Shown here: one piece after another, positions 1 through 9,151 of the stretch
How the letters are laid out: the number at the start of each line of letters is the position of its first letter
How positions within the stretch are numbered: the first letter of the stretch is position 1
The notes under the pieces: model-generated
Databases searched by the model: none
What the model was told of the DNA's origin: nothing
Seen by the model: the letters and a program-made list of their open reading frames with translations, nothing else
Assembly: GCF_900177655.1 (NCBI RefSeq)
Contig: NZ_FXWK01000002.1
Coordinates: 1,113,510-1,177,509 of the forward strand
Length of the DNA stretch: 64,000 nucleotides
Origin: Devosia lucknowensis
GTDB taxonomy: Bacteria > Pseudomonadota > Alphaproteobacteria > Rhizobiales > Devosiaceae
Direction: 5' to 3'
Made by a program: the position numbers and the translations under genes

Positions 1-1
1 G

Positions 2-202
2 GAGAACGTGGTGGCGGCCTGCGCGCCGTGCAATCTGAAAAAGGCCAACAGATTGCCCAGCGAAATCAAGATGTTCCCGCATCAGACGCCGTATGCGCCG
101 ACGGTGCACGACCTGCATAACAATGGGAGGGCGTTTCCGCCCAACCACTTGCACCAGAGCTGGCTCGACTATCTCTATTGGGATATCGAGCTCGAGCCCT
201 AG
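2..202 (+). CDS. HNH endonuclease, C-terminal part (start outside window)
   Basis: Only the last 66 or so residues are present; the frame runs in from the left edge. The fragment opens with the ENVVAACAPCN stretch, the tail of the HNH fold in which a CxxC pair binds a structural zinc with a second Cys pair upstream (not visible here), followed by the basic KKANR segment. Such small HNH proteins are widespread in Alphaproteobacteria, usually single copy, and their substrate is mostly unknown. Its TAG stop overlaps the TAG stop of the convergent dsbB-like gene in a shared CTAG. Class is fairly sure; function is not. Confidence 0.7.
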   Translation, partial: ENVVAACAPCNLKKANRLPSEIKMFPHQTPYAPTVHDLHNNGRAFPPNHLHQSWLDYLYWDIELEP

Positions 203-744
203 GCTTTGTTGCGGCGATACTGGAACACGATCGCGCTCAGCAGCAGCACGACGATGGCAGCCGAGATCAGGGCGTTGTAGCCGGCCAGCGAGATACCGAG
301 GAAACGGAACTGCACGGCTTCGCAGCTGATGACCGGTTGCAGATTGGTCAGCGAATCCAGCGAGATGCTGTCGCCCGAGCCTGTGCCCGAACAGGTCGTG
401 GGGCCGGGCCAGAAACCCCATTCGACGCCGGAATGGTAGATGCCGAGATAGGTGCCCCAGGCGAAGAGCGCGGTCACGATGCCCATGCCTGCGTACCAGG
501 CGGGCAGCGGCAGGCGGTTCGACAGCACCAGGATCAGCGCGAGGAGCGGCAGACCGACGTAGTAGGGCATGCGCTGCTCAAGGCAAAGCTCGCACGGGTA
601 AAGGCCGCCCAGATATTGCGAGCCGAGGGCGCCGAGAATGGTGGCAAGTCCAAGAATGAAGGCAAGACCGGAGGCGATCTTGTCGAGGGGGCGAACGGAG
701 GTCATGGGAAGGAAACTCAGGTGACGCTTGGTGAGCAACGGCAT
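199..744 (-). CDS. dsbB: Disulfide bond formation protein B (DsbB family)
   Basis: An inner-membrane protein of up to 181 residues with four hydrophobic helices. DsbB re-oxidises the periplasmic thiol oxidase DsbA and passes electrons to ubiquinone. The sequence shows both required Cys pairs: CELC at residues 51-54 in the first periplasmic loop, and Cys118 plus Cys141 in the second loop. The QRMPYY stretch just after CELC carries the conserved Arg near the quinone site. No good ribosome-binding site is seen; Met14 (base 705) is an equally likely start and gives a more typical length. No dsbA lies nearby. It stands alone between two convergent or same-strand neighbours. Confidence 0.85.
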   Translation of the reverse strand: MPLLTKRHLSFLPMTSVRPLDKIASGLAFILGLATILGALGSQYLGGLYPCELCLEQRMPYYVGLPLLALILVLSNRLPLPAWYAGMGIVTALFAWGTYLGIYHSGVEWGFWPGPTTCSGTGSGDSISLDSLTNLQPVISCEAVQFRFLGISLAGYNALISAAIVVLLLSAIVFQYRRNKA

Positions 745-789
745 TAGGCCCAGCTTACGGCAAAATCCAGACGGTAAACACGTCCGTGA

Positions 790-1620
790 TCAATCGCCCG
801 GCAGCGCGATGCCCAGAGCCTTGCGCAGGGCAATGGCATTTGACGGGGCATGCAGTTTGTCCTCGTGGACGAAATAAGCGTAGACGTCCTTGCCGCCGTC
901 ACGCCAGGTGCCGATGGTGTGCGCCCAGTCGTCGATATCGGCGTCGCCATAGCCTTCTGCCCCGGGGCGCGACGGTCCCTGAAGCCGGAGGTAGGCAAAA
1001 TCCGCGGTCAGGTCGCGGGAGGGGAATTCCTCGGTATCGGCGATGACGCGAGCGACGTTGTGTTGCCGGAGCAAGGCGTCGGCTTCCGCCGATTTGAAGC
1101 TTGGGTGCCGCGGCTCGATTGCGTGGCGAATGGTCTGAACGCCGGTCGGGTCGAGGAACGGCTCCTGCCGCGTTCGGTCGGCCTTGTCTGCCAGCGCCAC
1201 ATAGTCGTCGACGGTTTTGGGGAGAAGCTCGAGAAACGCAGCAAGACTTTGCGGGTCGAAGGCCAGGTTGGGCGGGAGCTGCCACACAAAGGGCCCTAGT
1301 CTGTCGCCAAGGGCCAAGGGTCCCGAGGCAAAGAAGTTCGCCAGGGGTTCGGCGCCGCCTTTCAAGCGCTTGATATGGGTGACGAGCTGCGGTCCCTTGA
1401 CGGAAAATTGAAAGCCTTCCGTGGTCTCGCTTGCCCAACGCTGAAAGCTGGCCGGCTTTTGATTGGCGCGAAACGTCGCGTTGATTTCGATGCTGGTCAG
1501 GCGGCTCGCCGCGTAGGAGAGTTCCTTTTTCTGAACCAGTCCTTCCGGGAAAAACGTCCCGCGCCACGGCTCGTAGACCCATCCGGCAGTGCCCGTTCTG
1601 ACGATTCCCGCGCGACCCAT
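790..1620 (-). CDS. DUF72 (YecE-like) family protein
   Basis: About 276 residues of the DUF72 family, a TIM-barrel-like fold of unknown biochemical role found across bacteria and archaea. The N-terminus VRTGTAGWVYEPWRGTFFPE is the family hallmark, followed by the EINATFR and FQFSVKGPQLVTHIKRL core blocks and, near the C-terminus, FAYLRLQG and VYAYFVHED. The start is placed at the ATG at 1620 because a GGGAGG lies seven bases upstream; the frame stays open to 1731, but that longer form would run into the start of the divergent SNase gene. No function is proposed. Confidence 0.85.
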   Translation of the reverse strand: MGRAGIVRTGTAGWVYEPWRGTFFPEGLVQKKELSYAASRLTSIEINATFRANQKPASFQRWASETTEGFQFSVKGPQLVTHIKRLKGGAEPLANFFASGPLALGDRLGPFVWQLPPNLAFDPQSLAAFLELLPKTVDDYVALADKADRTRQEPFLDPTGVQTIRHAIEPRHPSFKSAEADALLRQHNVARVIADTEEFPSRDLTADFAYLRLQGPSRPGAEGYGDADIDDWAHTIGTWRDGGKDVYAYFVHEDKLHAPSNAIALRKALGIALPGD

Positions 1621-1720
1621 GTCATGTCCTCCCGACCTGCCGAGCTTGGCCGCATGCCGGCGGCTTGGCAATGGAAAGTCCGAGGCATGCTGGTAATCTT
1701 TTTTTGCCTCATTTGGGTGC

Positions 1721-2566
1721 ATGGTGAACAAGTTGTTTCAAAGGGTCGACCGCGTGCGCCGCTCCACCATCGCCACCGTTACCGCCGCCATGCTGGTGGG
1801 TCTGGAGCCAGCCGCTGCGCAGGCCTGCGCGGAACTGCGCCTGGTGCCCGGTGGGGTGGTAACCCAGGTCACCGACGGCGATACCGTCGTTCTTGATTCG
1901 GGTCTGGTGGTGCGGCTGATCGGAACCCAGGCCCCGAAACTGCCGCTCGGGCGCGAAGGCTTCCCGACCTGGCCGCTGGCCCCGGAGGCGCAAAAGGCTC
2001 TCGAAGACCTGGCCCTCAACCGTCCCGTTACCCTTGGCTATGGTGGCGAGGAAGTCGATCGCTACGATCGTGCGCTGGCCCATGTCTTTGTGGCAACAGA
2101 AGAAAACACCACAGTCTGGGCTCAGCACCATATGGTCAGGCAGGGTCTGGCGCGCGTCTACTCGTTTCCCGACAATCGGCACTGCCTCGAGCAGCTGTTT
2201 GCCGCCGAAGCTACGGCGCGCACCGAACGGCTTGGCATCTGGACTGATCCCTATTACAGCGTGCGGGCGGCGGATCGACCAGCGGAAATTCTGAAGCGGA
2301 TAGGCCAGTACGAACTGGTCGAAGGCCGGGTTCTTCTGGCAGACCGCAGCGGTTCGCGGGTCTTTCTCAATTTCGGCCGGCACTGGAAGGAAGACTTCAC
2401 CGCCGTCATCGAGGCGCCGGCGCTGCGGATTTTTGCCGATGCGGGCTTGGATCCGCTGACATTGGATGGCGCCCTCGTGCGGGTGCGCGGCTGGGTGGAC
2501 GATCGGGATGGTCCACGCATCGAAGTAACCCATCCCGAGCAGATTGAGGTTCTCGCGAGGCCATGA
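1721..2566 (+). CDS. Exported SNase-like (thermonuclease fold) protein
   Basis: A 281-residue protein with an N-terminal signal sequence (hydrophobic residues about 15-34 ending AAAQA) and a staphylococcal-nuclease OB fold: VTDGDTVVL, then VRLIGTQAPKLP, then DRYDRALAHVFV. In active SNases the middle motif carries an Asp and a Glu (as in IDAPE) that bind calcium and act in catalysis; here these positions are Gln and Lys, while the DGDT Asp and the DR..R arginine are kept. It may therefore not be a nuclease. The C-terminal third is a separate small domain. The stop overlaps the start of the M48 protease gene in ATGA, so the two are probably co-translated. Confidence 0.75.
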   Translation: MVNKLFQRVDRVRRSTIATVTAAMLVGLEPAAAQACAELRLVPGGVVTQVTDGDTVVLDSGLVVRLIGTQAPKLPLGREGFPTWPLAPEAQKALEDLALNRPVTLGYGGEEVDRYDRALAHVFVATEENTTVWAQHHMVRQGLARVYSFPDNRHCLEQLFAAEATARTERLGIWTDPYYSVRAADRPAEILKRIGQYELVEGRVLLADRSGSRVFLNFGRHWKEDFTAVIEAPALRIFADAGLDPLTLDGALVRVRGWVDDRDGPRIEVTHPEQIEVLARP

Positions 2567-4041
2567 CGGCGCGTTCAGGCAAAAAGCTATTGCGGATCGG
2601 ATTGCTGGGCATCAGCCTTCTGGCGCTGTCGGCCTGTACCTCGCTGGTCGGGACAGGCGTGAACGTGGCACGCACGGGCGACAATCCCGCTCCCACGGTC
2701 ATACCGGAGGGGACCGACCCGGATGATGCCGTGCTCGGCCTGCGCGAGCATCCGCGGATCGTGGCCGCCTATGGTGGCGTCTACGAGGATCGTCCCGCCG
2801 AAATCATGGTGGCGCGGATCGTCGGGCGGCTTCTCGCCGCCGCCAACCAGCCCAATGCGAAATTCCAGGTGACGATCCTCGATACGTCCGAGGTCAACGC
2901 CTTTGCCCTCCCCGGCGGCTATATCTACGTGACCCGCGGCATCCTCGCGCTGGCATCTGATACCAGCGAACTGGCCGCGGTGCTCGCGCACGAGATCGCG
3001 CACGTCACCTTGCGGCACGCACGGGCGCGGACCGACCGGACGCGTCAGACGCAAATCGTCGACCGCGTGATCACCGGCATTTTCGGCGGCGACACCTCGA
3101 CCGATGCAACGGCAAACCGCACGCGCGAGCAGCTTGCCGCCTTCAGCCAGAACCAGGAACTCGATGCCGACAAGGAAGGCATCAAGTTTGCCGGAAAGGC
3201 CGGCTTTGACCCGCAGGCCGCCGCACGGTTTCTCGGCGTCATGAGCCGCTTCGCGGCCTTCTCCGCCGGCGCGGCCGCGGGCAATGAAGGTTTCCTGTCG
3301 TCGCATCCGTCGACGCCGGCGCGTATCGAGACCGCGCTGTCGACAGCGCGCAGCATGTTCGGATCGGCGCAGGCCGGCGAGTCGGACCGCGAGGCCTATC
3401 TGTCCGCCATTTCCGGCCTCAGTTTCGGCGACAGCCCGGCCCAGGGCTCCGTGGTCGGCCAGCGCTTCATCCACCCGGCCAACAAGTTCACCTTCACCGT
3501 GCCGCAGGGCTATTCCCTGCAGACCTCGCAAAGTGCGGTCGTCGGTGTCGCCGGAGACGGCGAGGCGGTGCGCTTCGACAGCGCCCAGGTGCAGCCCAAC
3601 ATGTCGCTGACCGACTATCTTAAGTCGGGCTGGATCGCGGGCCTCAAGGCCGAGACGGTCACGGCGGCGCAGTATAACGGCCTCGAAATGGCGTCCGGTC
3701 TCGCGCAGACGGACCAGTGGTTCTTCCGCGTCGCGGTGATGCGTCTTGACGGGGAAGTCTATCGCTTCATTTTCGCTGCCAAGAGCGACAGTGCGCGGTT
3801 CCAGCAAGGTGCCGATGCGACCATCCAGAGCTTCCGGCGCACCACGCAGGCCGACCTGTCGCAGATTCGTCAGCTCGCAATCCGACTGGTGACGGCGCGC
3901 GCGGGCGACAGCGCTGATCGCCTGGCGGCCCAGATGGCCGATATTTCGGGTGCGCGCGACCTGTTCTACATCCTCAACAACCTCTACCCCGGCGACCCTG
4001 TGGTGCCGGGACAACGTTACAAGATTGTCGGTCGCCCCTGA
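2563..4041 (+). CDS. M48 family metalloprotease, lipoprotein (BepA/LoiP-like)
   Basis: A 492-residue zinc metalloprotease. The N-terminus has a lipoprotein signal with lipobox LSAC (Cys25). The zinc motif HEIAH is at residues 143-147, and the ELDADKEG motif about 55 residues later supplies the third ligand. The BepA/YfgC group acts in the periplasm on misassembled outer-membrane proteins. After the protease domain come about 230 residues of a second module, ending in a segment (NNLYPGDPVVPGQRYKIV) that resembles the end of a LysM-like or TPR-linked domain; this part is not assigned. It overlaps the SNase-like gene by four bases, so a shared envelope role is plausible. Confidence 0.85.
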   Translation: MTARSGKKLLRIGLLGISLLALSACTSLVGTGVNVARTGDNPAPTVIPEGTDPDDAVLGLREHPRIVAAYGGVYEDRPAEIMVARIVGRLLAAANQPNAKFQVTILDTSEVNAFALPGGYIYVTRGILALASDTSELAAVLAHEIAHVTLRHARARTDRTRQTQIVDRVITGIFGGDTSTDATANRTREQLAAFSQNQELDADKEGIKFAGKAGFDPQAAARFLGVMSRFAAFSAGAAAGNEGFLSSHPSTPARIETALSTARSMFGSAQAGESDREAYLSAISGLSFGDSPAQGSVVGQRFIHPANKFTFTVPQGYSLQTSQSAVVGVAGDGEAVRFDSAQVQPNMSLTDYLKSGWIAGLKAETVTAAQYNGLEMASGLAQTDQWFFRVAVMRLDGEVYRFIFAAKSDSARFQQGADATIQSFRRTTQADLSQIRQLAIRLVTARAGDSADRLAAQMADISGARDLFYILNNLYPGDPVVPGQRYKIVGRP

Positions 4042-4053
4042 TGCGGGATGCGG

Positions 4054-4251
4054 CTAGAGCCGGCCGACGGCGTTGTCCAGGGTTGCCTGGGCGCCGTCGT
4101 CGCCGCCGCTGAACAGGTTGGCCACGCCGTCGCCGAGAAGGGCGAAGGTGCCAACGAGTGCAATGGCGATGATGGTGCCCAATAGGGCATATTCGATGGC
4201 CGTCGTGCCGTTTTCATCGGCGGAAAAGCGCTGCAACATCTGCGCCAGCAT
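4054..4251 (-). CDS. Flp family type IVb pilin
   Basis: A 65-residue small pilin. The FSADENGTTAIEYALLG block is the class IVb prepilin processing site (Gly before a TTAIEY mature start with the essential Glu at +5), followed by one hydrophobic helix IIAIALVGTFALLG. The ATG at 4251 is chosen because GGAG sits six bases upstream; a GTG twelve codons earlier keeps the frame open. Flp subunits normally form Tad pili with the cpa/tad export genes, none of which is in this window, so this is a lone copy next to mutT on the same strand. It may be an extra subunit for a Tad system elsewhere. Confidence 0.85.
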   Translation of the reverse strand: MLAQMLQRFSADENGTTAIEYALLGTIIAIALVGTFALLGDGVANLFSGGDDGAQATLDNAVGRL

Positions 4252-4297
4252 GGTGGCTCCGTGCTTCCTGGCCTTCTGGCCAAACACCCGTCGTCGT

Positions 4298-4705
4298 CTA
4301 GAGCAGATCGCAGAGTGCCGCGATCAGCGGTTCGTCCGCGGGTGGCATGGGATAATCGCGCAGCGCTTGCGGCCTGACCCATTTGAGGGCGGCATGCTCG
4401 CGCGCTTGTGGTGTCCCCTGCCATTTGCGGCAGACGTAAAGTGGCATCAACAGATGAATGCTTTCGTAAGCGTGGCTGGCAAATGAAAGCGGGGCCAGGC
4501 AGGCTTCCTTTGTCTCGATGCCGAGCTCCTCGTCGAGCTCGCGGATCAGCGCCGCCTCCGGCGTTTCACCCGCTTCCAGCTTGCCGCCGGGAAATTCCCA
4601 TAGGCCGGCCAGGGATTTGCTCTCCGGCCGCTGGGCAATGAGGACGCGCCTGTCGGCGTCGACGAGCGCGCAGGCGACCACGAGCAGCAGCGGTTTATCG
4701 GTCAC
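4298..4705 (-). CDS. mutT: MutT-type Nudix hydrolase (8-oxo-dGTP diphosphatase)
   Basis: A 135-residue Nudix protein. The Nudix box spans residues 40-63 with all signature positions (GGKLEAGE, then REL.EELGI). The length, the LLVVACALVD start and the FPGGKLEAGET context fit MutT, which removes 8-oxo-dGTP from the nucleotide pool and so prevents A:T to C:G transversions. Its start overlaps the stop of the GNAT gene by four bases (ATGA), placing it third in an argJ-GNAT-mutT operon. Substrate is inferred from the family; other Nudix substrates cannot be excluded. Confidence 0.88.
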   Translation of the reverse strand: MTDKPLLLVVACALVDADRRVLIAQRPESKSLAGLWEFPGGKLEAGETPEAALIRELDEELGIETKEACLAPLSFASHAYESIHLLMPLYVCRKWQGTPQAREHAALKWVRPQALRDYPMPPADEPLIAALCDLL

Positions 4706-5451
4706 TTCGGCGCTCCGGGTACGCGGTACGAGTAGTCATACTGATAGGTGTAGCCGAGGGAGGCATAGAGCGCCTTGCCCGCCTCATTGTCGGCCTGCAC
4801 GTTGAGCGCCGCGAAGCGCGCGCCTTCGCCCCTGGCCCAGCTCAATCCTGATCGCATCATCGCCGCGCCCAGGCCCTGCCGCCTGCGTGCGGGCTCGGTG
4901 ACCACATTGCCTGTTATGACGATACCGTCGGCGACAGCCATGATCGACGAGGCCACCGCCTCACCCTCGCGGGTCAGCACCACCCCGGTGGCCGGCACCT
5001 TGAAGGCGGCGAGCAGCTTGCCCATGGCGGCCATGGCAGCATCGTCATAGCCTTGCAGCCTCTGGGCCGCGGCCAGGAATTTCGGATCCAGCACCGGCAG
5101 GAACTGTGCCTCAGGGTCGGCTTTGTGCTCGTCCAGCTCCATGGCCAGCAACTGGCTGGGGTCGATGGCCTGCCAGCCGGATTCATCGAGCGTCGCGTTG
5201 AGTTCCGGGCTCGACAGGGGTGTGATGCGGAAGACCGGCTTGATCTTGCGGATCACCATCCAGCTGCTGGCCGAGATGACCCTGAGATCGGCATCTTCGT
5301 GGTCATCGGGACTGAAGCACTGGGTCGAATTGGCGCGTTTGGTGTAGCCGCCCGCGGCGCGGCGCACCCACTGGCCATCCCAATGTTCCTCGATACCGGG
5401 CCAGGCCTTGAGGCCGGCCCGTTCGAACGCTTCGACGCTGGGCAGGGTCAC
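4702..5451 (-). CDS. GNAT family N-acetyltransferase
   Basis: About 249 residues. The C-terminal half is a GNAT domain: the acetyl-CoA pyrophosphate loop is the VVTEPARRRQGLGAAMM segment (R/Q-x-x-G-x-A type), followed by LNVQADNEAGKALYASLGY. The N-terminal half is a divergent, possibly GNAT-like domain. A GTG at 5451, with GGAG five bases upstream, is preferred as the start because it lies just past the argJ stop; an ATG at 5490 would lie inside argJ. Overlap with mutT (ATGA) and near contact with argJ show one operon. The substrate is unknown; position beside argJ does not prove a role in arginine synthesis. Confidence 0.85.
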   Translation of the reverse strand: MTLPSVEAFERAGLKAWPGIEEHWDGQWVRRAAGGYTKRANSTQCFSPDDHEDADLRVISASSWMVIRKIKPVFRITPLSSPELNATLDESGWQAIDPSQLLAMELDEHKADPEAQFLPVLDPKFLAAAQRLQGYDDAAMAAMGKLLAAFKVPATGVVLTREGEAVASSIMAVADGIVITGNVVTEPARRRQGLGAAMMRSGLSWARGEGARFAALNVQADNEAGKALYASLGYTYQYDYSYRVPGAPK

Positions 5452-5452
5452 A

Positions 5453-6688
5453 TCAGCTCCGATAGTCGCCGTTGATGGTGATGTAGCCATGCGTCAGATC
5501 GCAGGTATAGACCGTCGCCTTGCCCGCGCCGAGGCCGAGGCTGACCGTCAGCTCCAGGTCCTCGCCCTTCATGTAGGCGCTGGTCGCGGCCTCGTCGTAG
5601 CCGTGCGCGCGTTCGCCGTCCTTTGCCACCAGCAGGTCGCCGAAGCGGATGGAGAGCTTGTCGCGATCGGCCGGTTCGCCGGCCTTGCCGACGGCCATGA
5701 CCACGCGGCCCCAATTGGCGTCTTCGCCGGCGATGGCGGTCTTCACGAGCGGGCTATCGGCGATGGCCTTGGCAATGCGGAAGGCGGAGGCGTCAGTGGT
5801 CGCGCCCTCGACATGCACCGAGACCTGCTTGGTCGCCCCCTCGCCGTCGCGGACGGTGAGAATGGCGAGCTCGAACAATACGTCGAACAGCGCCTGCCCG
5901 AAGATTTCGGCGCGCGGATCGTCGAGGCTGGTGATCGGGTCAACCTGTGCCTTGCCGGTGGCGAAAGCCAGGAGTGTGTCGGACGTCGAGGTGTCGCTGT
6001 CGACGGTGATCGCATTGAAGCTTTTCTGAACGTGCTTCGAGAGCAGCGCCTGCAGCACGTTGGCTGCGATCGGCATGTCGGTGACGACGAAGGACAGCAT
6101 GGTCGCCATGTCAGGGGCGATCATGCCGCTGCCCTTGGCGATGCCGTTGATCTTGATCTCGACCCCGTCGATGTCCAGCACGGCGCCGGACAGCTTGGGA
6201 AAGGTGTCGGTGGTCATGATCGCCTTGGCCGGCTCGATCCAGGGCGCATCGACGAGGCGCGTTGCGGCCTCCTCGAGCTTGCCGTCGAACTTGCTCGCAT
6301 CGATCAGTTCGCCGATGACGCCGGTCTGGGCGATAAAGACTTCCGAGGGCGCGCAGCCGAGCGCTTCGGCCGCCACCTTGGTGATGTAGCGAACGTTTTC
6401 GCGACCCTTCTGGCCGGTAAAGGCATTGGAATTGCCCGAATTGACCACGAGCCCGCGCGCGAGGCCGCCCGGCAGGTTTTCGCGGCAGAGCTCGACGGCG
6501 GCCGACGACGTAGCCGACGTGGTCAGCACGCCGGCAACGCTTGTGCCTTCCTCGAACGTCATCAGCAGCACGTCGGTGCGGTTCTTGTACTTGATGCCCG
6601 CTTCGGCGGTCGCAAAGCGCACGCCGTCAATGGCCGGCAGGTCCGGGTAGGTTTTCGGTGCGAGGGGGGAAACCGGATGGGCAGCCAT
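5453..6688 (-). CDS. argJ: Bifunctional glutamate N-acetyltransferase / N-acetylglutamate synthase ArgJ
   Basis: A 411-residue ArgJ, which moves the acetyl group from N-acetylornithine to glutamate in the cyclic arginine pathway. The self-cleavage site is present in the [14 protein letters not shown] block: the precursor is cut before the Thr of ATM, which becomes the nucleophile of the beta chain. Other family blocks are [12 protein letters not shown] and [10 protein letters not shown]. The ATG at 6688 is preferred over a TTG two codons earlier, with AGAAGG nine bases upstream. It heads the operon with the GNAT and mutT genes. Whether it also uses acetyl-CoA (bifunctional) cannot be told from sequence. 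Confidence 0.95.
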   Translation of the reverse strand: MAAHPVSPLAPKTYPDLPAIDGVRFATAEAGIKYKNRTDVLLMTFEEGTSVAGVLTTSATSSAAVELCRENLPGGLARGLVVNSGNSNAFTGQKGRENVRYITKVAAEALGCAPSEVFIAQTGVIGELIDASKFDGKLEEAATRLVDAPWIEPAKAIMTTDTFPKLSGAVLDIDGVEIKINGIAKGSGMIAPDMATMLSFVVTDMPIAANVLQALLSKHVQKSFNAITVDSDTSTSDTLLAFATGKAQVDPITSLDDPRAEIFGQALFDVLFELAILTVRDGEGATKQVSVHVEGATTDASAFRIAKAIADSPLVKTAIAGEDANWGRVVMAVGKAGEPADRDKLSIRFGDLLVAKDGERAHGYDEAATSAYMKGEDLELTVSLGLGAGKATVYTCDLTHGYITINGDYRS

Positions 6689-6762
6689 GAGCAAGAACCT
6701 TCTGGGCGGCGAATACTGGCCTTGGTGTGCCCCAAAGGTGTGACGGACGCAAGGCGGCGTCC

Positions 6763-8757
6763 TTAAGTGCCCCCACCATGCTCCGGCGCCCCCTGGAGGA
6801 TCTGCACTTCAGGAGTCTTGACCAGGCGAAGATAGCGTTCGAACTGCATCAGCACATCGGCGATGATCTGGTCCCGCCCCATGCCCATGATGTCGTAGCC
6901 CCGGTTGCCGCTCGAAAAATAGCTGCGCGCCTCGTAGCCCTGTTCCGGCTTGGTTGACGCACGGGGTGAGAGAACCGGAAGGGGGTGGCTTGCCAGCGCA
7001 ACGCCATAGACGAAGTCGCGCACGCCTTCCGCCGGTGCTCTTAGGGCGATCGCCCCGTTCTCGCCATCCTCGACGTCTGCCTGCCGCCCGCGTGCCGAGA
7101 GTTCGCTGGCGACCTGCTTGAGGGCCGGCCGCACTTCACTTTCGATAAAGCGCTCGACCTCGGCCTTGCGCGGCGCGCGCAGCATCAGGGCGAGGCGCCG
7201 CTGCCAGGTGTCCCCGGCTGCGGGCTGCGCCGGGACCGAGCCGACACCCGCGCGATGCGCTTCAAGCTGGGCAAGGTCGGCCCGCATGCCGGCTAGAAGC
7301 GACCACATCAGAGCCAGAATGACGAGGACGAAGGGCAGGGCGCTGGCAATGGTTGCCGATTGCAACGCGCCCAGCCCACCGGCCAGCAGCAGTCCTGCGG
7401 CCACCGAGCCCGACATGGCGCACCAGAACACGCGCTGCAAGGTGGTCGTTTCCGTCTCGCCGCCGGCGGCGATGGCATCGACTACGAGCGAACCGGAATC
7501 GGCCGAGGTCACGAAGAAGATCGCCACCAGGATGACGGCCAGGGTCGAGGTGAGCATCGGGAAGGGAAGGTAGTTGAAGAATTCGAACAGGCCCACCGAA
7601 AGGTCGCGCGCAATGGCATCGCCCAGCGCTCCGGCTGCGACCGTGGTGTCGATGAAGATCGCGGTGTTGCCGAAGACGGTCATCCAGATGAAGGTGAAGC
7701 CGGCAGGGATGAACAGAACGGCGGTGATGAATTCGCGCACCGTGCGGCCACGCGAAATGCGGGCGATGAACATCCCCACGAACGGCGACCACGAAATCCA
7801 CCAGGCCCAATAGAACAGCGTCCAGGCATCGATCCAGGGTGTTGGCTCATATGCGTAGATGTTGAACGTGCGCAGCACCAGGCCATCGAGATAGAGACCG
7901 ATATTCTGCACCAGGTCGCGGAAGAGTTCGCCCGTCGGTCCCACGACCAGCACAAAGAGCATCAACAGGATTGCGACTGCCAGATTGAGTTCCGACAGAA
8001 TGCGGACGCCCTTGTCGAGGCCGGAGACGACCGAGAGGGTGGCGGCGAAGGTGATGCCGGCGATCAACGGCAACTGGATCTGCGGCCCCACCGGGATGCC
8101 GAGCAGGTAATTGAGGCCCGAATTGATCTGGCTGACGCCGACGCCCATCGATGTCGCCAGGCCGAATACGGTTCCCCCGATGGCGAAGATGTCGACCGCG
8201 TGCCCGATCGGGCCATTGATGCGATCCTTGAGCAGTGGGTAGAGGCCCGAGCGTATCGTCAGGGGCAGGTTGTAGCGGTAGCCAAAATAGGCCAGCGACA
8301 GACCGACAATGGCGTAGATGGCCCAGGCATGAATGCCCCAGTGGAAGAAGGTGACCGCCATCGCCTCGCGTACTGCCGCCACCGAGCGAGGCTCGGCCGT
8401 GGGCGGCAGCATGTAGTGGGTCATGGGTTCGCCCACGCCGTAGAACATGAGGCCGATGCCCATGCCGGCCGCAAACAGCATAGCGATCCACGACAGGAAG
8501 CCGAAATCGGGCGTTGCGTCGTCGGGCCCCAGCTTGAGCTGCCCATAGCGGCTGATACAGATCAGCAGGACGCCGATGACAACGACGGCTACCGCGAGGA
8601 GGTAGAGCCAGCCGAAACTTTGCAGGATGCCGGCCTGCAGACCGCCAAAGATCTCGTCTGCCTGATGCGGGAATACGACTCCGACCGCAAGAAACAGACC
8701 GATGATCGCGAGGGATCCGAAGAATACGGGGCGGTTGATAACGAATGGCTTGAGCAC
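6763..8757 (-). CDS. betT: BCCT family betaine/choline/carnitine transporter
   Basis: A 664-residue sodium- or proton-coupled transporter of the BCCT family with about 12 membrane helices. The glycine-rich [14 protein letters not shown] segment of the substrate/ion site and the signature [20 protein letters not shown] with the following RGRTVREF are clear. A long cytoplasmic C-terminus of about 150 residues (from about 515) fits BetT-like members in which this tail senses osmotic stress. Likely substrate is choline or glycine betaine, inferred from the family. It lies 73 bases downstream of a small membrane protein gene, and both are divergent from a TetR gene, so TetR control is likely. No bet genes are nearby. 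Confidence 0.88.
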   Translation of the reverse strand: MLKPFVINRPVFFGSLAIIGLFLAVGVVFPHQADEIFGGLQAGILQSFGWLYLLAVAVVVIGVLLICISRYGQLKLGPDDATPDFGFLSWIAMLFAAGMGIGLMFYGVGEPMTHYMLPPTAEPRSVAAVREAMAVTFFHWGIHAWAIYAIVGLSLAYFGYRYNLPLTIRSGLYPLLKDRINGPIGHAVDIFAIGGTVFGLATSMGVGVSQINSGLNYLLGIPVGPQIQLPLIAGITFAATLSVVSGLDKGVRILSELNLAVAILLMLFVLVVGPTGELFRDLVQNIGLYLDGLVLRTFNIYAYEPTPWIDAWTLFYWAWWISWSPFVGMFIARISRGRTVREFITAVLFIPAGFTFIWMTVFGNTAIFIDTTVAAGALGDAIARDLSVGLFEFFNYLPFPMLTSTLAVILVAIFFVTSADSGSLVVDAIAAGGETETTTLQRVFWCAMSGSVAAGLLLAGGLGALQSATIASALPFVLVILALMWSLLAGMRADLAQLEAHRAGVGSVPAQPAAGDTWQRRLALMLRAPRKAEVERFIESEVRPALKQVASELSARGRQADVEDGENGAIALRAPAEGVRDFVYGVALASHPLPVLSPRASTKPEQGYEARSYFSSGNRGYDIMGMGRDQIIADVLMQFERYLRLVKTPEVQILQGAPEHGGGT

Positions 8758-8830
8758 GCTGGACCTGGTGACGCTGATAGTTCGTCACCAAAACAGGACG
8801 GTGTGGGCTCCGGTTCCATCGTCAGCCGCA

Positions 8831-9055
8831 TCAGGAGGCCTTGCGGCCGGCGATGAACGCACCGAAGCGGGCGGTGATGAAGGGCACGATGAAGAAGACG
8901 ATGGTGGTTGCCATCAACGGCACGATGATGAAGCTGCGCTGCCAGAATTCCCAGCCGGGTGTCATCGCACTGACGATCGATGCGTAGACGACCACGACCG
9001 GATAGACCGCGAACGTCATGAGGAAAGCCATGCGGGCTCGAGCGGAGTAGGACAT
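8831..9055 (-). CDS. Small two-helix membrane protein (DUF2798-like)
   Basis: A 74-residue protein made of two hydrophobic helices (about residues 9-31 and 41-64) with a positively charged end. Size, two-helix plan and pairing with a TetR gene resemble DUF2798 proteins, but the match is by eye only. It is the first gene after the shared regulatory region and is followed by the BCCT transporter on the same strand. It could be an accessory subunit or an unrelated membrane protein under the same repressor. Role unknown. Confidence 0.6.
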   Translation of the reverse strand: MSYSARARMAFLMTFAVYPVVVVYASIVSAMTPGWEFWQRSFIIVPLMATTIVFFIVPFITARFGAFIAGRKAS

Positions 9056-9089
9056 GTTGCACCTATTGAAACGGGACGTAACGATACAT

Positions 9090-9110
9090 AACGAAACGAT
9101 CCGTTTCGTT
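9090..9110. promoter_or_regulatory. Perfect inverted repeat, probable TetR operator
   Basis: Two 9-base arms, AACGAAACG and CGTTTCGTT, are exact reverse complements around the 3-base spacer ATC. The site sits between the divergent small membrane protein gene and the TetR gene, where TetR repressors commonly bind. A further GAAACG lies at 9068-9073. Binding by the adjacent regulator is inferred from position. Confidence 0.75.
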
Positions 9111-9151
9111 CAAGTCTTTTCTTTGCATTTGTTTTCGCCGATAGTGCAGCC

